From: Pseudodesulfovibrio sp. 5S69
GTDB taxonomy: Bacteria > Desulfobacterota > Desulfovibrionia > Desulfovibrionales > Desulfovibrionaceae
Reading direction: 5' to 3'
Length of the DNA: 64,000 bases
Assembly (NCBI RefSeq): GCF_037094465.1
Contig: NZ_CP146609.1
Span: 3,653,501 to 3,717,500 of the forward strand
The stretch's first letter is position 1; each line of letters starts with the position of its first letter. Positions 43,242 through 51,682 of the stretch are shown piece by piece. A program made the position numbers and the translations under genes. The notes below the pieces were generated by a model, which searched no databases, had not been told where the DNA came from, and saw only the letters and a program-made list of their open reading frames with translations.

Positions 43242-44651
43242 ATGACAGACATTCTCATCGTCGACGGTGACGCGGCCTTTGCCCGCGGGCTGGCCGACTC
43301 GCTCCTGGAGCACGGCTTTGCGTCGAGCTCCAGCAACTCGCTGTCCAGGGCCCTGGGCATCCTGCACACCGGCTCGTTCAAGGTGGTCCTGCTCGGGGAC
43401 GACCTGCCCGACGGGGACGTGCTGGACTACCTGGCGCACATCCGCGAGGTACCTTCCTTTCCCGAGGCGATCATCGTCACCCGCAGGCGGGACCCGGACA
43501 TGGCGGAAAAGGCCATCCAGTCCGGGGCCTGGAACTACGTGACCAAGCCCCTGAACCTGCAACGGCTCCTGGTCTTGCTCGAACGGGTCATCACCTACCA
43601 CACCAAGGTCCACTCCGGATTCTGCCCGGTGTCGCTGAGGCGCCAGGGGATCATCGGCAACAGCCGGGCCATGCTCTCCTGCCTGGACGCCGTGGCCCAG
43701 GCCGCGACCAGCGACATCAACGTGCTGCTCATCGGCGAGACCGGCACGGGCAAGGAGCTCTTCGCCCGGTCCATCCACAAGAACTCGGCCCGCCAGAGCA
43801 AGCCGTTCGTGGTCGTGGACTGCGCGGCCATGCCCGACACCCTGGCCGAGAGCCTGCTCTTCGGCCACGAGCGCGGCGCGTTCACCAGCGCGGACGCGCC
43901 CACCGTGGGGCTGGTCAAGCAGGCGGACGGCGGCACCCTCTTCCTGGACGAGGTCGGCGAGCTGCCCGTGCCCCTGCAAAAGGTCTTCCTCCGCGTGCTC
44001 GAAGGACGCAGCTTCCGGCCCGTGGGCGGTACCCGCGAGGTCAACAGCGACTTCCGGCTGCTGGCGGCCACCAACCGGGACCTGGAACGCATGGTCGAAA
44101 ACGGCGAATTCCGGCGCGACCTGTACTTCCGGCTGCGCGGCATGCACATCCGCCTGCCCGCCCTGCGCGACATCGCCGAGGATATCAACGAGATGACCTG
44201 CAAGTTCATCCAGCGGCACTGCGAGAAGTTGAAGATGTCCACCAAGGGGTTCTCGCCGGACTTCCTGGACGCGCTCATGCACTACCAGTGGCCGGGCAAC
44301 GTCCGCGAACTGATCCACACCCTGGAGCAGGCCCTGTCCCGCGCGGGCAACGACGCCGTGCTCTTTCCCCGCCACCTGCCCAAGGCGATCCGCGCCCAGA
44401 TCGCCCGCCGGGCCATGGAACCGGAGCTCCAGGCCGCCAAGCCGGCCCACCACCACGAGATCGCTCCCCCGGAGGCCTTCCCGGACCTGCGCACCTACCG
44501 CGACCAGCAGATCGCCCAGAGCGAAGAACGTTACCTCAACAACCTGATGGAGATCACCGGCGGCGACATTCCGTCCTCCTGCCAAATCTCCGGTCTGTCC
44601 CGCGCCCGCCTCTACGCCCTGCTCAAACTCTACGGCATCACCCGCAAGTAA
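43242..44651 (+). CDS. NtrC-family regulator with degenerate receiver and altered GAFTGA loop
   Basis: A 469-residue protein with receiver, AAA+ and Fis-type domains. In the receiver the phospho-acceptor position is Gly52 (LLGDDLPDGD where relatives have LLDxxLPDGD), while the acidic pair and Lys (YVTKPLN) remain. The AAA+ domain has Walker A GETGTGKE and Walker B LFLDEVGEL, but the sigma54-contact loop reads GAFTSA (Ser216 for Gly). The C-terminal helix-turn-helix is CQISGLSRARLYALLKLYGI. No kinase is adjacent. It may be phosphorylation-independent and control the divergent Hdr operon through the TCTTGC/GCAAGA sites. Confidence 0.88.
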   Translation: MTDILIVDGDAAFARGLADSLLEHGFASSSSNSLSRALGILHTGSFKVVLLGDDLPDGDVLDYLAHIREVPSFPEAIIVTRRRDPDMAEKAIQSGAWNYVTKPLNLQRLLVLLERVITYHTKVHSGFCPVSLRRQGIIGNSRAMLSCLDAVAQAATSDINVLLIGETGTGKELFARSIHKNSARQSKPFVVVDCAAMPDTLAESLLFGHERGAFTSADAPTVGLVKQADGGTLFLDEVGELPVPLQKVFLRVLEGRSFRPVGGTREVNSDFRLLAATNRDLERMVENGEFRRDLYFRLRGMHIRLPALRDIAEDINEMTCKFIQRHCEKLKMSTKGFSPDFLDALMHYQWPGNVRELIHTLEQALSRAGNDAVLFPRHLPKAIRAQIARRAMEPELQAAKPAHHHEIAPPEAFPDLRTYRDQQIAQSEERYLNNLMEITGGDIPSSCQISGLSRARLYALLKLYGITRK

Positions 44652-44681
44652 AAGCACCCGATTCTCCGCGCCAATTCCCCC

Positions 44682-44758
44682 GCGAAGCGGCACAAAAGGT
44701 CTAGGAAGGAAGAGAGGATGGGGGGCCGGGCAAAGGGTTTCCCTCTCCCCTTCCCCCG
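44682..44758. repeat. Copy 2 of the dispersed intergenic element, with a degenerate terminator
   Basis: GCGAAGCGGCACAA (44682-44695) is the exact reverse complement of 7132-7145. It is followed by AAGGTCTAGGAAGG and a purine/pyrimidine imperfect hairpin ending TTTCCCTCTCCCCTTCC, as near 7261-7320. It separates the convergent regulator and phosphatase genes and probably terminates both. Confidence 0.5.
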
Positions 44759-44763
44759 CCTCC

Positions 44764-46890
44764 TCACACCCAACGCACCACGGCCAGGGTCATGTCGTCG
44801 CGTTGGGGGGCGGTGGCGCGGAAGACGGCCAGAGACTGGTTGACGGTCCGGACCAGGGCGGCGGCGTTTTCGCCCGCGTGTTCGCGGATGAGGGCCTTGA
44901 AACGGCCCTTGCCGAACATCTCCCCGCCCGGCGAGACGGCCTCCCAGATGCCGTCCGTCCCGATAACCGCGATCTGGCCGGGTACGGCCTCGCGGCGCCC
45001 CACGGTGAAGGTCGCGTCCGGGGTGACGCCCAGAGGCAGCCCCTCGCCCTGCAACTCCTCGAAGCATTCCCGGTCGGGCGTGAAGAGCAGCGCCGGGTCG
45101 TGGCCCGCGCGGACCCATTCCACGCCTCCGTCCTCGAAGAGCTCCAGAAGGAAGAGTGTCATGAACCGGCCCGAGCCGTCGGTGTCCTCGAAGACCAGCC
45201 GGTTCACGGCCGGGACCGCCTCGCCGAGCGGCGCGCCGCCGGACAGGAGGCTGCGCAGATAGGCGCGGGCCGAGGCCATGGTCAGGGCGGCCTGGACCCC
45301 GTGGCCGCTGACGTCGCCCACGGCGACCACCAGACTGTCGCCCCGGTCGGTGGAGCGCGGGATGAAGTCGTAGTAGTCCCCGCCGGTCTCGTCCGAGTAG
45401 GTGCTGGCCCCGGCGATGTCCGCGCCGGGGAACTCCGGGTCACGGCCGGGCAGGAGGCTGAGCTGGACCTCCTGGGCCACCTCCAGGGAGTTCTGCATGC
45501 GCACCTTGTCCTGGAGTTCGGGGATCATGGCGTTGAAGGCCCGGCCGAGCCGGCCGACCTCGTCGCGTGAGCGGATCCGCGCGCGGACCGAAAAATCGCC
45601 CTGGGCAACGCTGTGCACCGCGCGGGCCAATTCCCGGATATTGCGGGTGAACAGCTTGGACAGGAAAAAGGCCATGAGCACCACGACAAGGGCCACGACG
45701 AGGATGACCGCGCCCATCTTGGCGTTGTGCAGGCGCACCTGGGCGGCCACGTAGCCGCGTGCGGCCCGGGCCTCCTTGACGATGTCCTCCTCGGGCACGA
45801 TGAGCAGCAGGGAAACGCCGCTCTTGTCCATAGGCGCAAAGGCCCAGAGCTCGTCGCCGCCGGTCCCGGACATGTTGATCACACCGGATTTCCCGGCCAG
45901 CATGGACGCGGCCATGTCCTTCAGGGGCCCGGAGTCCTCCGGGGTCAGCCAGGCGTCGGCCTCGGGAACCCACATGTGGCCCATGCCGATTCGTTCGGTG
46001 CGCTCGGAACGCTCTCGGGCCACGATCCGAAGGCCCGGCTCGCGGGTGTCGGGGTCGGTCTCGGGCGCGACCAGCAGGGATTCGGTGCCCGCCGGGAACG
46101 GGCTGTTGCGGCTCTCCTCGTGCAGGACCGCGTCCACGGGCACCACCAGGGTCAGGCGGCCGGAGACCGCACCGCCGACGTCGCGTATGGGCGCACTCAC
46201 GGCAAAGACCATGCGCCCGGTGGCGCGGTCCACCTCGGGCGAGGACCAGGTCAGGCCGGAGGGAAAACCGGTGTCCTGCGACGTGGAGCCCATGGCGCCC
46301 ATCATGCCCTGCCCGCTGCCCATCATGCCCATTCCGCCGCCCATCATGTTCGTGCGGGCCACGGGGTAGCGCACCCGGTCGCCGTCCTTCATGGCCACGT
46401 CGATCCACAGGAGCAGGCGGGGGTGTTCGGCCTTGATCCGGCCCAGGGTCGGGGCCAGTCGGGCCAGGGGGGTGTCGGCATCGCCGGACCAGGTGGACAC
46501 CCGGCCGAAGTCGACGGTGAGCGGCCGCCGCGCGCCGGACATGTCCAGGCTGTAATAATCGCTCTTCAGATCGGCCAGGCGGTCCTCGGGCGGGGCGTAG
46601 TTTCCGACCTGCGGAACGTGCCCGTGGCCGGAGAGGGCCCCCTCCACCTTGGACGCCAGAAGCCGGGCCGAGACTTCGAGGAGCTGGCGTTCGCGGTGCA
46701 GGATGGCCGCGTGGTCGGCCACCACCCGTTCCAGGGACCGGCTGGCCTTGCGCACCAGCAGGTTGCCGCTGCGGTCGGCCAGGTTCTCGCCCATGGCGGT
46801 CAGGTCGTGGCGCACGCCGCCCCAGACCAGGAGCAGGGGCACCAGGGAAACCAGAAGAAAGAAGATAAGCAATTTAGAGCGAATGCGCAT
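44764..46890 (-). CDS. Membrane SpoIIE-type (PP2C) phosphatase with Met-rich sensor domain
   Basis: A 708-residue protein. Helix 1 (about 7-25), a Cache-like periplasmic sensor (about 30-395), helix 2 (MGAVILVVALVVVLMAFFLSKLF), HAMP, then a PP2C/SpoIIE domain with EVQLSLLPG, DETGGDYYDF, VGDVSGHG and TDGIWEA metal-binding Asp residues. The sensor has an insert at 181-202 with eight Met and many Gly, which could bind Cu(I) or similar soft metals. It should dephosphorylate an anti-sigma-factor antagonist or other phosphoprotein. I start it at ATG 46890 (MRIRSK), just before the first helix. Confidence 0.88.
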   Translation of the reverse strand: MRIRSKLLIFFLLVSLVPLLLVWGGVRHDLTAMGENLADRSGNLLVRKASRSLERVVADHAAILHRERQLLEVSARLLASKVEGALSGHGHVPQVGNYAPPEDRLADLKSDYYSLDMSGARRPLTVDFGRVSTWSGDADTPLARLAPTLGRIKAEHPRLLLWIDVAMKDGDRVRYPVARTNMMGGGMGMMGSGQGMMGAMGSTSQDTGFPSGLTWSSPEVDRATGRMVFAVSAPIRDVGGAVSGRLTLVVPVDAVLHEESRNSPFPAGTESLLVAPETDPDTREPGLRIVARERSERTERIGMGHMWVPEADAWLTPEDSGPLKDMAASMLAGKSGVINMSGTGGDELWAFAPMDKSGVSLLLIVPEEDIVKEARAARGYVAAQVRLHNAKMGAVILVVALVVVLMAFFLSKLFTRNIRELARAVHSVAQGDFSVRARIRSRDEVGRLGRAFNAMIPELQDKVRMQNSLEVAQEVQLSLLPGRDPEFPGADIAGASTYSDETGGDYYDFIPRSTDRGDSLVVAVGDVSGHGVQAALTMASARAYLRSLLSGGAPLGEAVPAVNRLVFEDTDGSGRFMTLFLLELFEDGGVEWVRAGHDPALLFTPDRECFEELQGEGLPLGVTPDATFTVGRREAVPGQIAVIGTDGIWEAVSPGGEMFGKGRFKALIREHAGENAAALVRTVNQSLAVFRATAPQRDDMTLAVVRWV

Positions 46891-47045
46891 TAATCCGTCC
46901 TGTCTTTCGTGCCTGCCGCCAGCCCGTGGAAACAACGGACGGGAAGGCGGGCCGGCTTCGTGCCAATCCAGTGTACAGGCTCTGGCGAAGCCGAACAGTA
47001 TTTATTTCCGCTCCCGGGCCGGAAACGCCGGGCCAGGGGCGGCTG

Positions 47046-47117
47046 TTGTGCAATACGCGGCACGGAATCTCTGCACAACATGTGCAGCGTTGTGCAAATT
47101 TTCGTATTGCTGCACAC
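47046..47117. promoter_or_regulatory. Array of TGTGCA/TGCACA half sites
   Basis: Five half sites in 72 bases: TTGTGCA (47046), the perfect palindrome CTGCACA-N3-TGTGCAG (47071-47087), TTGTGCA (47090) and CTGCACA (47110). The outer ones are also part of a larger inverted pair, GTGCAATACG and CGTATTGC. It lies 80-150 bases upstream of the sigma54-like box at 47194, in the 520-base divergent gap 46891-47410. Confidence 0.62.
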
Positions 47118-47193
47118 GGAATATACCCCTTTTCCGGCCAAAAATCGAATCGTGCGTCTGCCAACCGTCCCGATTCGCAGCAAAAGCGGCTCG

Positions 47194-47208
47194 TGGCACG
47201 ATCCTTGT
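47194..47208 (+). promoter_or_regulatory. Sigma54-like promoter upstream of the Met-rich secreted protein
   Basis: TGGCAC, GATCC, TTGT matches the consensus except that the last C of TTGC is T; a further TTGC lies 3 bases on. The expected start is near 47220, leaving about 190 bases of leader in which I see no RNA motif. Confidence 0.5.
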
Positions 47209-47410
47209 TGCAAACACGAGTCCAAGGGAGACCACGGGAAGACACCCGCCACCGCATTCATGCCCGGCATCCTTGTCCGGCCCGTGCCCGTGGCCCCGGC
47301 TCCCGACCCCCCGGGCCGAGGGCCAGACTGACAATCAGCGTCGCCGAAACGGTCCGCAAAGGGACCGCCCGAGCGCGGCGAGCGGGACCGACCCGCGAAG
47401 GAGAACGATC

Positions 47411-47851
47411 ATGAACAAAGTCAACCCCATCATCCTGGCCTTCACCATGACCTTGATGGCCGGCTCCCTGGCATACGCCATGGACGACGAAGGCATGCGG
47501 CCCGAATACATCGCCATGCGCCAGGACGTGCTCGCCATGGACAACAGCATGCGCCTGATGGAACAGGCCGTGAAGGATTTGCAGGACCAGGCCCGGTGCC
47601 AGGAGGCATTGAAGGTCCTGGACGGCAATATGGCGAACATGCGCAGGCGCATGCAAAAGGTGGGCACCTACGCGGAACTGTCCGGAGACATGACCATGAC
47701 CGGCTCGCTGCGCAGGCTGGACAAGGCCATGACCGCCACCATGCAGGGCATGGGAGAGTGCCTCCGGAACCAGGACAAGGCCGTCCCCATGGTCCGGGAG
47801 GGCGTCGGCCGGATGCGGGTCGCGCTCGATGAGATCCGGGCCGGGATTTAG
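47411..47851 (+). CDS. Met-rich secreted hypothetical protein
   Basis: A 146-residue protein with a signal peptide (MNKVNPIILAFTMTLMAGSLAYA, about 23 residues) and a helical mature part with 16 Met in about 123 residues and two Cys (QARCQEA, GECLRN). An AAGGAG site lies 8 bases before the ATG. I do not recognise a family. The high Met content, periplasmic location and the divergent phosphatase with a Met-rich sensor suggest binding of copper or another soft metal. An extracytoplasmic stress helix-bundle protein is the alternative. Confidence 0.72.
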   Translation: MNKVNPIILAFTMTLMAGSLAYAMDDEGMRPEYIAMRQDVLAMDNSMRLMEQAVKDLQDQARCQEALKVLDGNMANMRRRMQKVGTYAELSGDMTMTGSLRRLDKAMTATMQGMGECLRNQDKAVPMVREGVGRMRVALDEIRAGI

Positions 47852-47874
47852 CCCCGCGCCGAGGGCGATAAAGA

Positions 47875-47901
47875 GGGCCCGGATGGTTTCCCTCCGGGCC
47901 C
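47875..47901. terminator. Terminator between the Met-rich protein and the LysE remnant
   Basis: GGGCCCGGA (47875-47883) pairs with TCCGGGCCC (47893-47901), a perfect 9-bp stem with a 9-base loop, 24 bases after the Met-rich gene. Confidence 0.65.
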
Positions 47902-47927
47902 GGAAAGGCATGCGCGAACCGCTCGCG

Positions 47928-48245
47928 TCAGACGCGGTCGCTCAGGAGGATGTCCCCGCCCATGGTGATGAACAGTCCGCCGGTGAGCCTGTCGATCCTG
48001 CGCCCTAAATCCTTGAATGAGAAGCGGTGCCCCGGGGAGGCGATCAGGTACGAATAGCCTAGGTGCACGGTGGCCACGATAGCGCAGATGGTCACGAACA
48101 TGACCGTGAACTGCTCGGGCACCGGATGCGCGGTATCGAGGAACTGCGGCAGGAAGGCGGACAGGAAGATCAGGGCCTTGGGATTGCTCGCCGAGACCAG
48201 GAAGGCCTCCAGGAAAAGGCTGCGACGTGGTTTGCCCACGGCGCT
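47928..48245 (-). pseudogene. LysE/RhtB amino-acid exporter, C-terminal remnant
   Basis: About 105 residues match the second half of a LysE/RhtB exporter (SLFLEAFLVSASNPKALIFLSAFLPQFLD, then a helix with FVTICAIVATVHLGYSYL and the last helix GGLFITMGGDILL). The first three helices, about 100 residues, are missing: upstream of 48245 the frame becomes a low-complexity Arg/Pro stretch with no homology and no good start. The missing half was not found in other frames up to 48470. It looks like a decayed gene. Confidence 0.75.
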
Positions 48246-48470
48246 GTCGCCCCCCGGGTTCGGCCGCGGGCGGCCGCACCGGGCCTGAACGGCCGCATCG
48301 GCAAGGCGCACCCATACCGGATGCGCCCCGGCGAAGCAACGCACAGATTCCGACCCCGGCCGTCGGGAAACCGACCGGGACAGTTTGTTCTTTTGGCGGG
48401 TTGGCGGGACCGCCCAAACAGGCTATCCTTCCGAACGAGGCGACAATCCACCTCGGGAGGGTTAGTGACA

Positions 48471-49187
48471 ATGCAAGAATTCTTCGCCCCGCACCTGCTG
48501 GACATCATCTGCCTGGTCATGTCCGCCGGGATTTTCTCCTTCTATCACCTGTACATGCGTTTCAAGCTCAAAAGCAACCCCACGTACTCGCTCTACGGGG
48601 CCACCACCCTGGCACGGACCGCCTGGGTCGTCGGCGTCATGGAGGAAAAGAACGACATCCTGGCCGTGCAGACCCTGCGCAACTCGACCATGGCCGCCAC
48701 CTTCCTGGCCTCCACCTCCATCCTCCTGGCCGTGGGGCTCCTGACCCTGTCCGGCCAGGCCGACAAGCTCGGCCAGACCTGGCACGCCATGAACATCTTC
48801 GGCTCCAGGGCCGAGAGCACCATCACCCTCAAGCTCCTGGTCATCCTCGGCAACCTGTTCATCGCGTTCTTCAATTTTTCCTTTGCCATCAGGCTGTTCA
48901 TGCACGTGGGCTTTTTGATCAACACCCCGCCCGAGGAGGGCAACTACGGGGCGTCCATCACCTTCGTGGCCATGGAGCTGAACAAGGCGGGCGGGTACTT
49001 CCACGTGGGCATGCGGGCCTACTACTTCCTGGTGCCGCTGATCTTCTGGCTGTTCAGCCCCCTGTTCATGCTCGCGGCCACCGTCACCCTGCTGGCGCTC
49101 ATCTCCCGAATCGAGAAGACCCCGCAACTCAACAGCGAGTACCTCGGCACCCTGTTCAAGAACTCCTGCGAGTTGCCGCACAAGTAG
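48471..49187 (+). CDS. DUF599 family membrane protein
   Basis: A 238-residue inner-membrane protein with about four helices (around 8-27, 80-98, 120-142 and 190-215), matching the DUF599 pattern (YHLYMRFKLKSNPTYSLYG, ARTAWVVGVM, RAYYFLVPLIFWLFSPLFML). A GGGAGG site precedes the ATG. Function unknown. Its stop is 3 bases from the stop of the convergent Usp gene, so the two transcripts must end in or across each other. Confidence 0.82.
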   Translation: MQEFFAPHLLDIICLVMSAGIFSFYHLYMRFKLKSNPTYSLYGATTLARTAWVVGVMEEKNDILAVQTLRNSTMAATFLASTSILLAVGLLTLSGQADKLGQTWHAMNIFGSRAESTITLKLLVILGNLFIAFFNFSFAIRLFMHVGFLINTPPEEGNYGASITFVAMELNKAGGYFHVGMRAYYFLVPLIFWLFSPLFMLAATVTLLALISRIEKTPQLNSEYLGTLFKNSCELPHK

Positions 49188-49190
49188 GGG

Positions 49191-49679
49191 TCAGGAGACC
49201 ACCCACACGGTCCGGTCCTTGGCGTGGTGGATGAGCTTGTTGGACACGCTGCCGAACAGGAACTCCTCGGCCTTGGACACCCCCCGGCGGCCGATGACCA
49301 GGGTGCCGTAGCCCCCCTCCTCGGCGATGGACAGGATCTCCAGGGCGATGTTCCGGCCGTGGCTGCAATCCTCGGCCCCCTCGGGCCGGGCCATGCAGCT
49401 GTCGATGTACTGGCTGCATATGGTCTCGCCGGACAACCCGCCCGCCTCCAGCATCCCGCGCGCCTCTTCGAGGAAATCGCGCATGGCCCGCGAATGCTCC
49501 CGGCACTGCCCGGACCAGGCCGATTCGTCCGGGAACATGTCCCGCTCCGGCAGCCGCTCGATGTGCACCAGTTGCACGGCGTACCCCTGGCCGCCGCCGA
49601 GGATGGCGGCCGCGTAGCGTACGGCGCGCAGCGAATTCTCCGAACCGTCCACGGCGATGAGCACTCTCTTGAAATCCAT
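49191..49679 (-). CDS. Universal stress protein, single domain
   Basis: A 162-residue UspA protein with a good ATP-type loop: MDFKRVLIAVDGSENSLRAVRYAA at the start and TLVIGRRGVSKAEEFLFGSVSNKLIHHA near the C-terminus (G-2x-G-9x-G-S/T pattern). A central insert (residues about 45-105) is longer than usual and holds three Cys (GQCREHS, TICSQYIDSCM). The same frame stays open far upstream, but the ATG at 49679 with GGGAGGACGCC is the natural start. It follows the kinase-like gene by 62 bases. Confidence 0.88.
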   Translation of the reverse strand: MDFKRVLIAVDGSENSLRAVRYAAAILGGGQGYAVQLVHIERLPERDMFPDESAWSGQCREHSRAMRDFLEEARGMLEAGGLSGETICSQYIDSCMARPEGAEDCSHGRNIALEILSIAEEGGYGTLVIGRRGVSKAEEFLFGSVSNKLIHHAKDRTVWVVS

Positions 49680-49741
49680 GGCGTCCTCCCCTCTGGGCTG
49701 CGGTTGACGGCGCGGGCCGCGCGGAATCACGCGGCCCCGGC

Positions 49742-50701
49742 TCACCCGAGGAGCCCGCGGCACGGCCGCAGCTCGTCGAGGAACTCCTCCACGGTGTCGT
49801 AGAAGACCTCGGTCCGTTGCGAAAAATGCATGAACACGTTGTTCAGTTCGGCCGGGATGTACGGGAAGAGCTTGCGCAGGTTGACCACCCGGTTGCGGAT
49901 GACCAGGGAATGGTCCCCCCGGTCCAGGCCGTCCAGGGTCTCGTCGGGAAAGCCCCCCTCGCGAAGGTTGCCCATGTTCCAGACCTGCTTGCCCGCGCAA
50001 TAGATGAGGATGTTGCCCAGGCCGAAGATGTCCAGGCCGTACGGGTTCTCGTGGAAGTCGAAGGTGTAGTCGAAGTCGATCCAGCGGTAGGTGCCGGTGC
50101 CGTACTCGATGAACAGGTGGTCGCGCCGGATGTCGCCGTGCTTCTCGCCGTGGGCGTGCAGGAAAGCGATGGCCCCGCACGCTTCCATGAAGTGGTCGAG
50201 GACGGACGGAAAATGCTCGCGGAAATAGGCCTCGTGGTCGGCCTTGACCGCATAGACGTACTTGCCGATCTCCCGGCCCTGGACGATGTCCAGGATGCGC
50301 ACCGGGTTCTCGTGGTCGTCCGGGCGGGTCACCCCGTGCATGAACCGGGGGTCGTCGGCCACCAGGTCCAGGATGCGCGACTCCTTCTTCGGGCTGCGGT
50401 AGCACTGGACCTCGAACTCGCCGACCTTGAGGGGGAAGCGCTCGAAGAAGACCAGCTTGAGGATCTTGCGCTCGCCGGTCTCCAGTTCGCGGCAGCGCTT
50501 GACCCAGTATTTGGGGTCCTCCATGCCGAAACGCCGCTCGCTCTCGTCCTTGAGCACGAGATAGTGCAGCCCTCCCAGTTCGATGACGTCCCCATGGTTG
50601 ATGTCCATGAACTGGGTGGTGTCCGTGAACACCCTGCCGCATCGCCGGACGGGAAACTCCGGCATGTACCGCTCCACCAGACCCCTGACTTCCTCGGACA
50701 T
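49742..50701 (-). CDS. Protein-kinase-like phosphotransferase
   Basis: A 319-residue protein of the protein kinase / aminoglycoside phosphotransferase fold. The catalytic loop is AHGEKHGDIRRDHLFIEYG and the metal-binding DFG equivalent is RWIDFDYTFDF; a Lys in KILKLVFFERFPLKVGEFEV may be the ATP lysine. The C-terminal part is helical. It is probably a Ser/Thr kinase-like or small-molecule kinase and is upstream of a Usp gene, which could be its partner or substrate. Start at ATG 50701; no clear ribosome site. Confidence 0.72.
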   Translation of the reverse strand: MSEEVRGLVERYMPEFPVRRCGRVFTDTTQFMDINHGDVIELGGLHYLVLKDESERRFGMEDPKYWVKRCRELETGERKILKLVFFERFPLKVGEFEVQCYRSPKKESRILDLVADDPRFMHGVTRPDDHENPVRILDIVQGREIGKYVYAVKADHEAYFREHFPSVLDHFMEACGAIAFLHAHGEKHGDIRRDHLFIEYGTGTYRWIDFDYTFDFHENPYGLDIFGLGNILIYCAGKQVWNMGNLREGGFPDETLDGLDRGDHSLVIRNRVVNLRKLFPYIPAELNNVFMHFSQRTEVFYDTVEEFLDELRPCRGLLG

Positions 50702-50839
50702 GGCGAACCTCGCTTGACCGGTTCTCGGGGGAATTCCCTACTCGTAAAGAGTATGGGGCCGGAAGGGATATGGCAAGTATAGATTCCGGCGGGCGGCCGG
50801 GGACGCTGGGACCGAAGCGGAGCGCCCAGGGGCGGGAAA

Positions 50840-51682
50840 TCAGCGCGCGGCCAGCCGCCTGCGCAGGGTGTGGGTGAAGTCGGTGATGATCCCGAAGCAG
50901 CCCGCATCGATGAGCGCCTGCGCCCGGTCCATGTCGTTGACCGTGTAGGGGGAGACGTGGATGCCCGCTGCGGTCAACCGGCGGACCAGCTCCTCGTCGA
51001 GGATGGCCTCGTCCGGGTGGTAGCCCACCGCGCCGAGCGCGGCGAGGTACTGCTCGATGTTCTCGGGATGGGTCCCCTCCACCAGGGCGGCCACCGGGAT
51101 TTCCGGGGCCAGACGGCGCATCTCGGCGAGGTAGTCGTGGTTGAAGGAGGAGACCAGGATCAGGTCCTCGGCCTTGGCCTCGCGGATCTTGCGCAGGACC
51201 TGGGAGACGATGGACAGGTCGCCGGGGGCGTACTCCAAGTCCTTGATCTCCAGGTTCATGGGGAAATCGTTGCGCCGGGTGAAGGCCAGGGTCTCCTCCA
51301 GGGTGGGGATACGCTGGCCGCGCATGCGCCCGAGATCGGACTTGCGCACCTCGCCGCGGGCGATGGTCCCGTAGGGATCGGACACGGCGAACCACGACCC
51401 GGCGTCCAGGGAGCGCAGCTCCTCCAGGGTGAACATGCGGACGGGCCAGGGCGCGCGCTCGCAGAACTCGGGACGGGACGAGACGTCCGTGGTCCGGCCC
51501 AGGTCGTCGTCGTGGATGACCACCAACTCGCCGTCGGCGGTCCGCTGGACGTCCATCTCCCAGAAGTCGGCGCCCTGCACCAGGCCGAGCTCGGCGGCCA
51601 GCATGGTGTTCTCGGGAGCCAGGGCACGCGCGCCGCGATGGGCGCAGACATAGCCCGCGCCTTGCAGATGATCGAAGAACAT
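50840..51682 (-). CDS. Glycerophosphodiester phosphodiesterase
   Basis: A 280-residue GDPD-family enzyme that would hydrolyse glycerophosphodiesters (for example glycerophosphoethanolamine) to glycerol-3-phosphate and the free alcohol. The catalytic set is complete: AHRGARALAPENTM, then EMDVQRTADGELVVIHDDDLGRTT, then LEIKD. No signal peptide, so cytoplasmic. Its ATG overlaps the stop of the ABC permease (TGATG), making it the last gene of an operon with that transporter; the transported compound may be its substrate. Confidence 0.9.
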   Translation of the reverse strand: MFFDHLQGAGYVCAHRGARALAPENTMLAAELGLVQGADFWEMDVQRTADGELVVIHDDDLGRTTDVSSRPEFCERAPWPVRMFTLEELRSLDAGSWFAVSDPYGTIARGEVRKSDLGRMRGQRIPTLEETLAFTRRNDFPMNLEIKDLEYAPGDLSIVSQVLRKIREAKAEDLILVSSFNHDYLAEMRRLAPEIPVAALVEGTHPENIEQYLAALGAVGYHPDEAILDEELVRRLTAAGIHVSPYTVNDMDRAQALIDAGCFGIITDFTHTLRRRLAAR

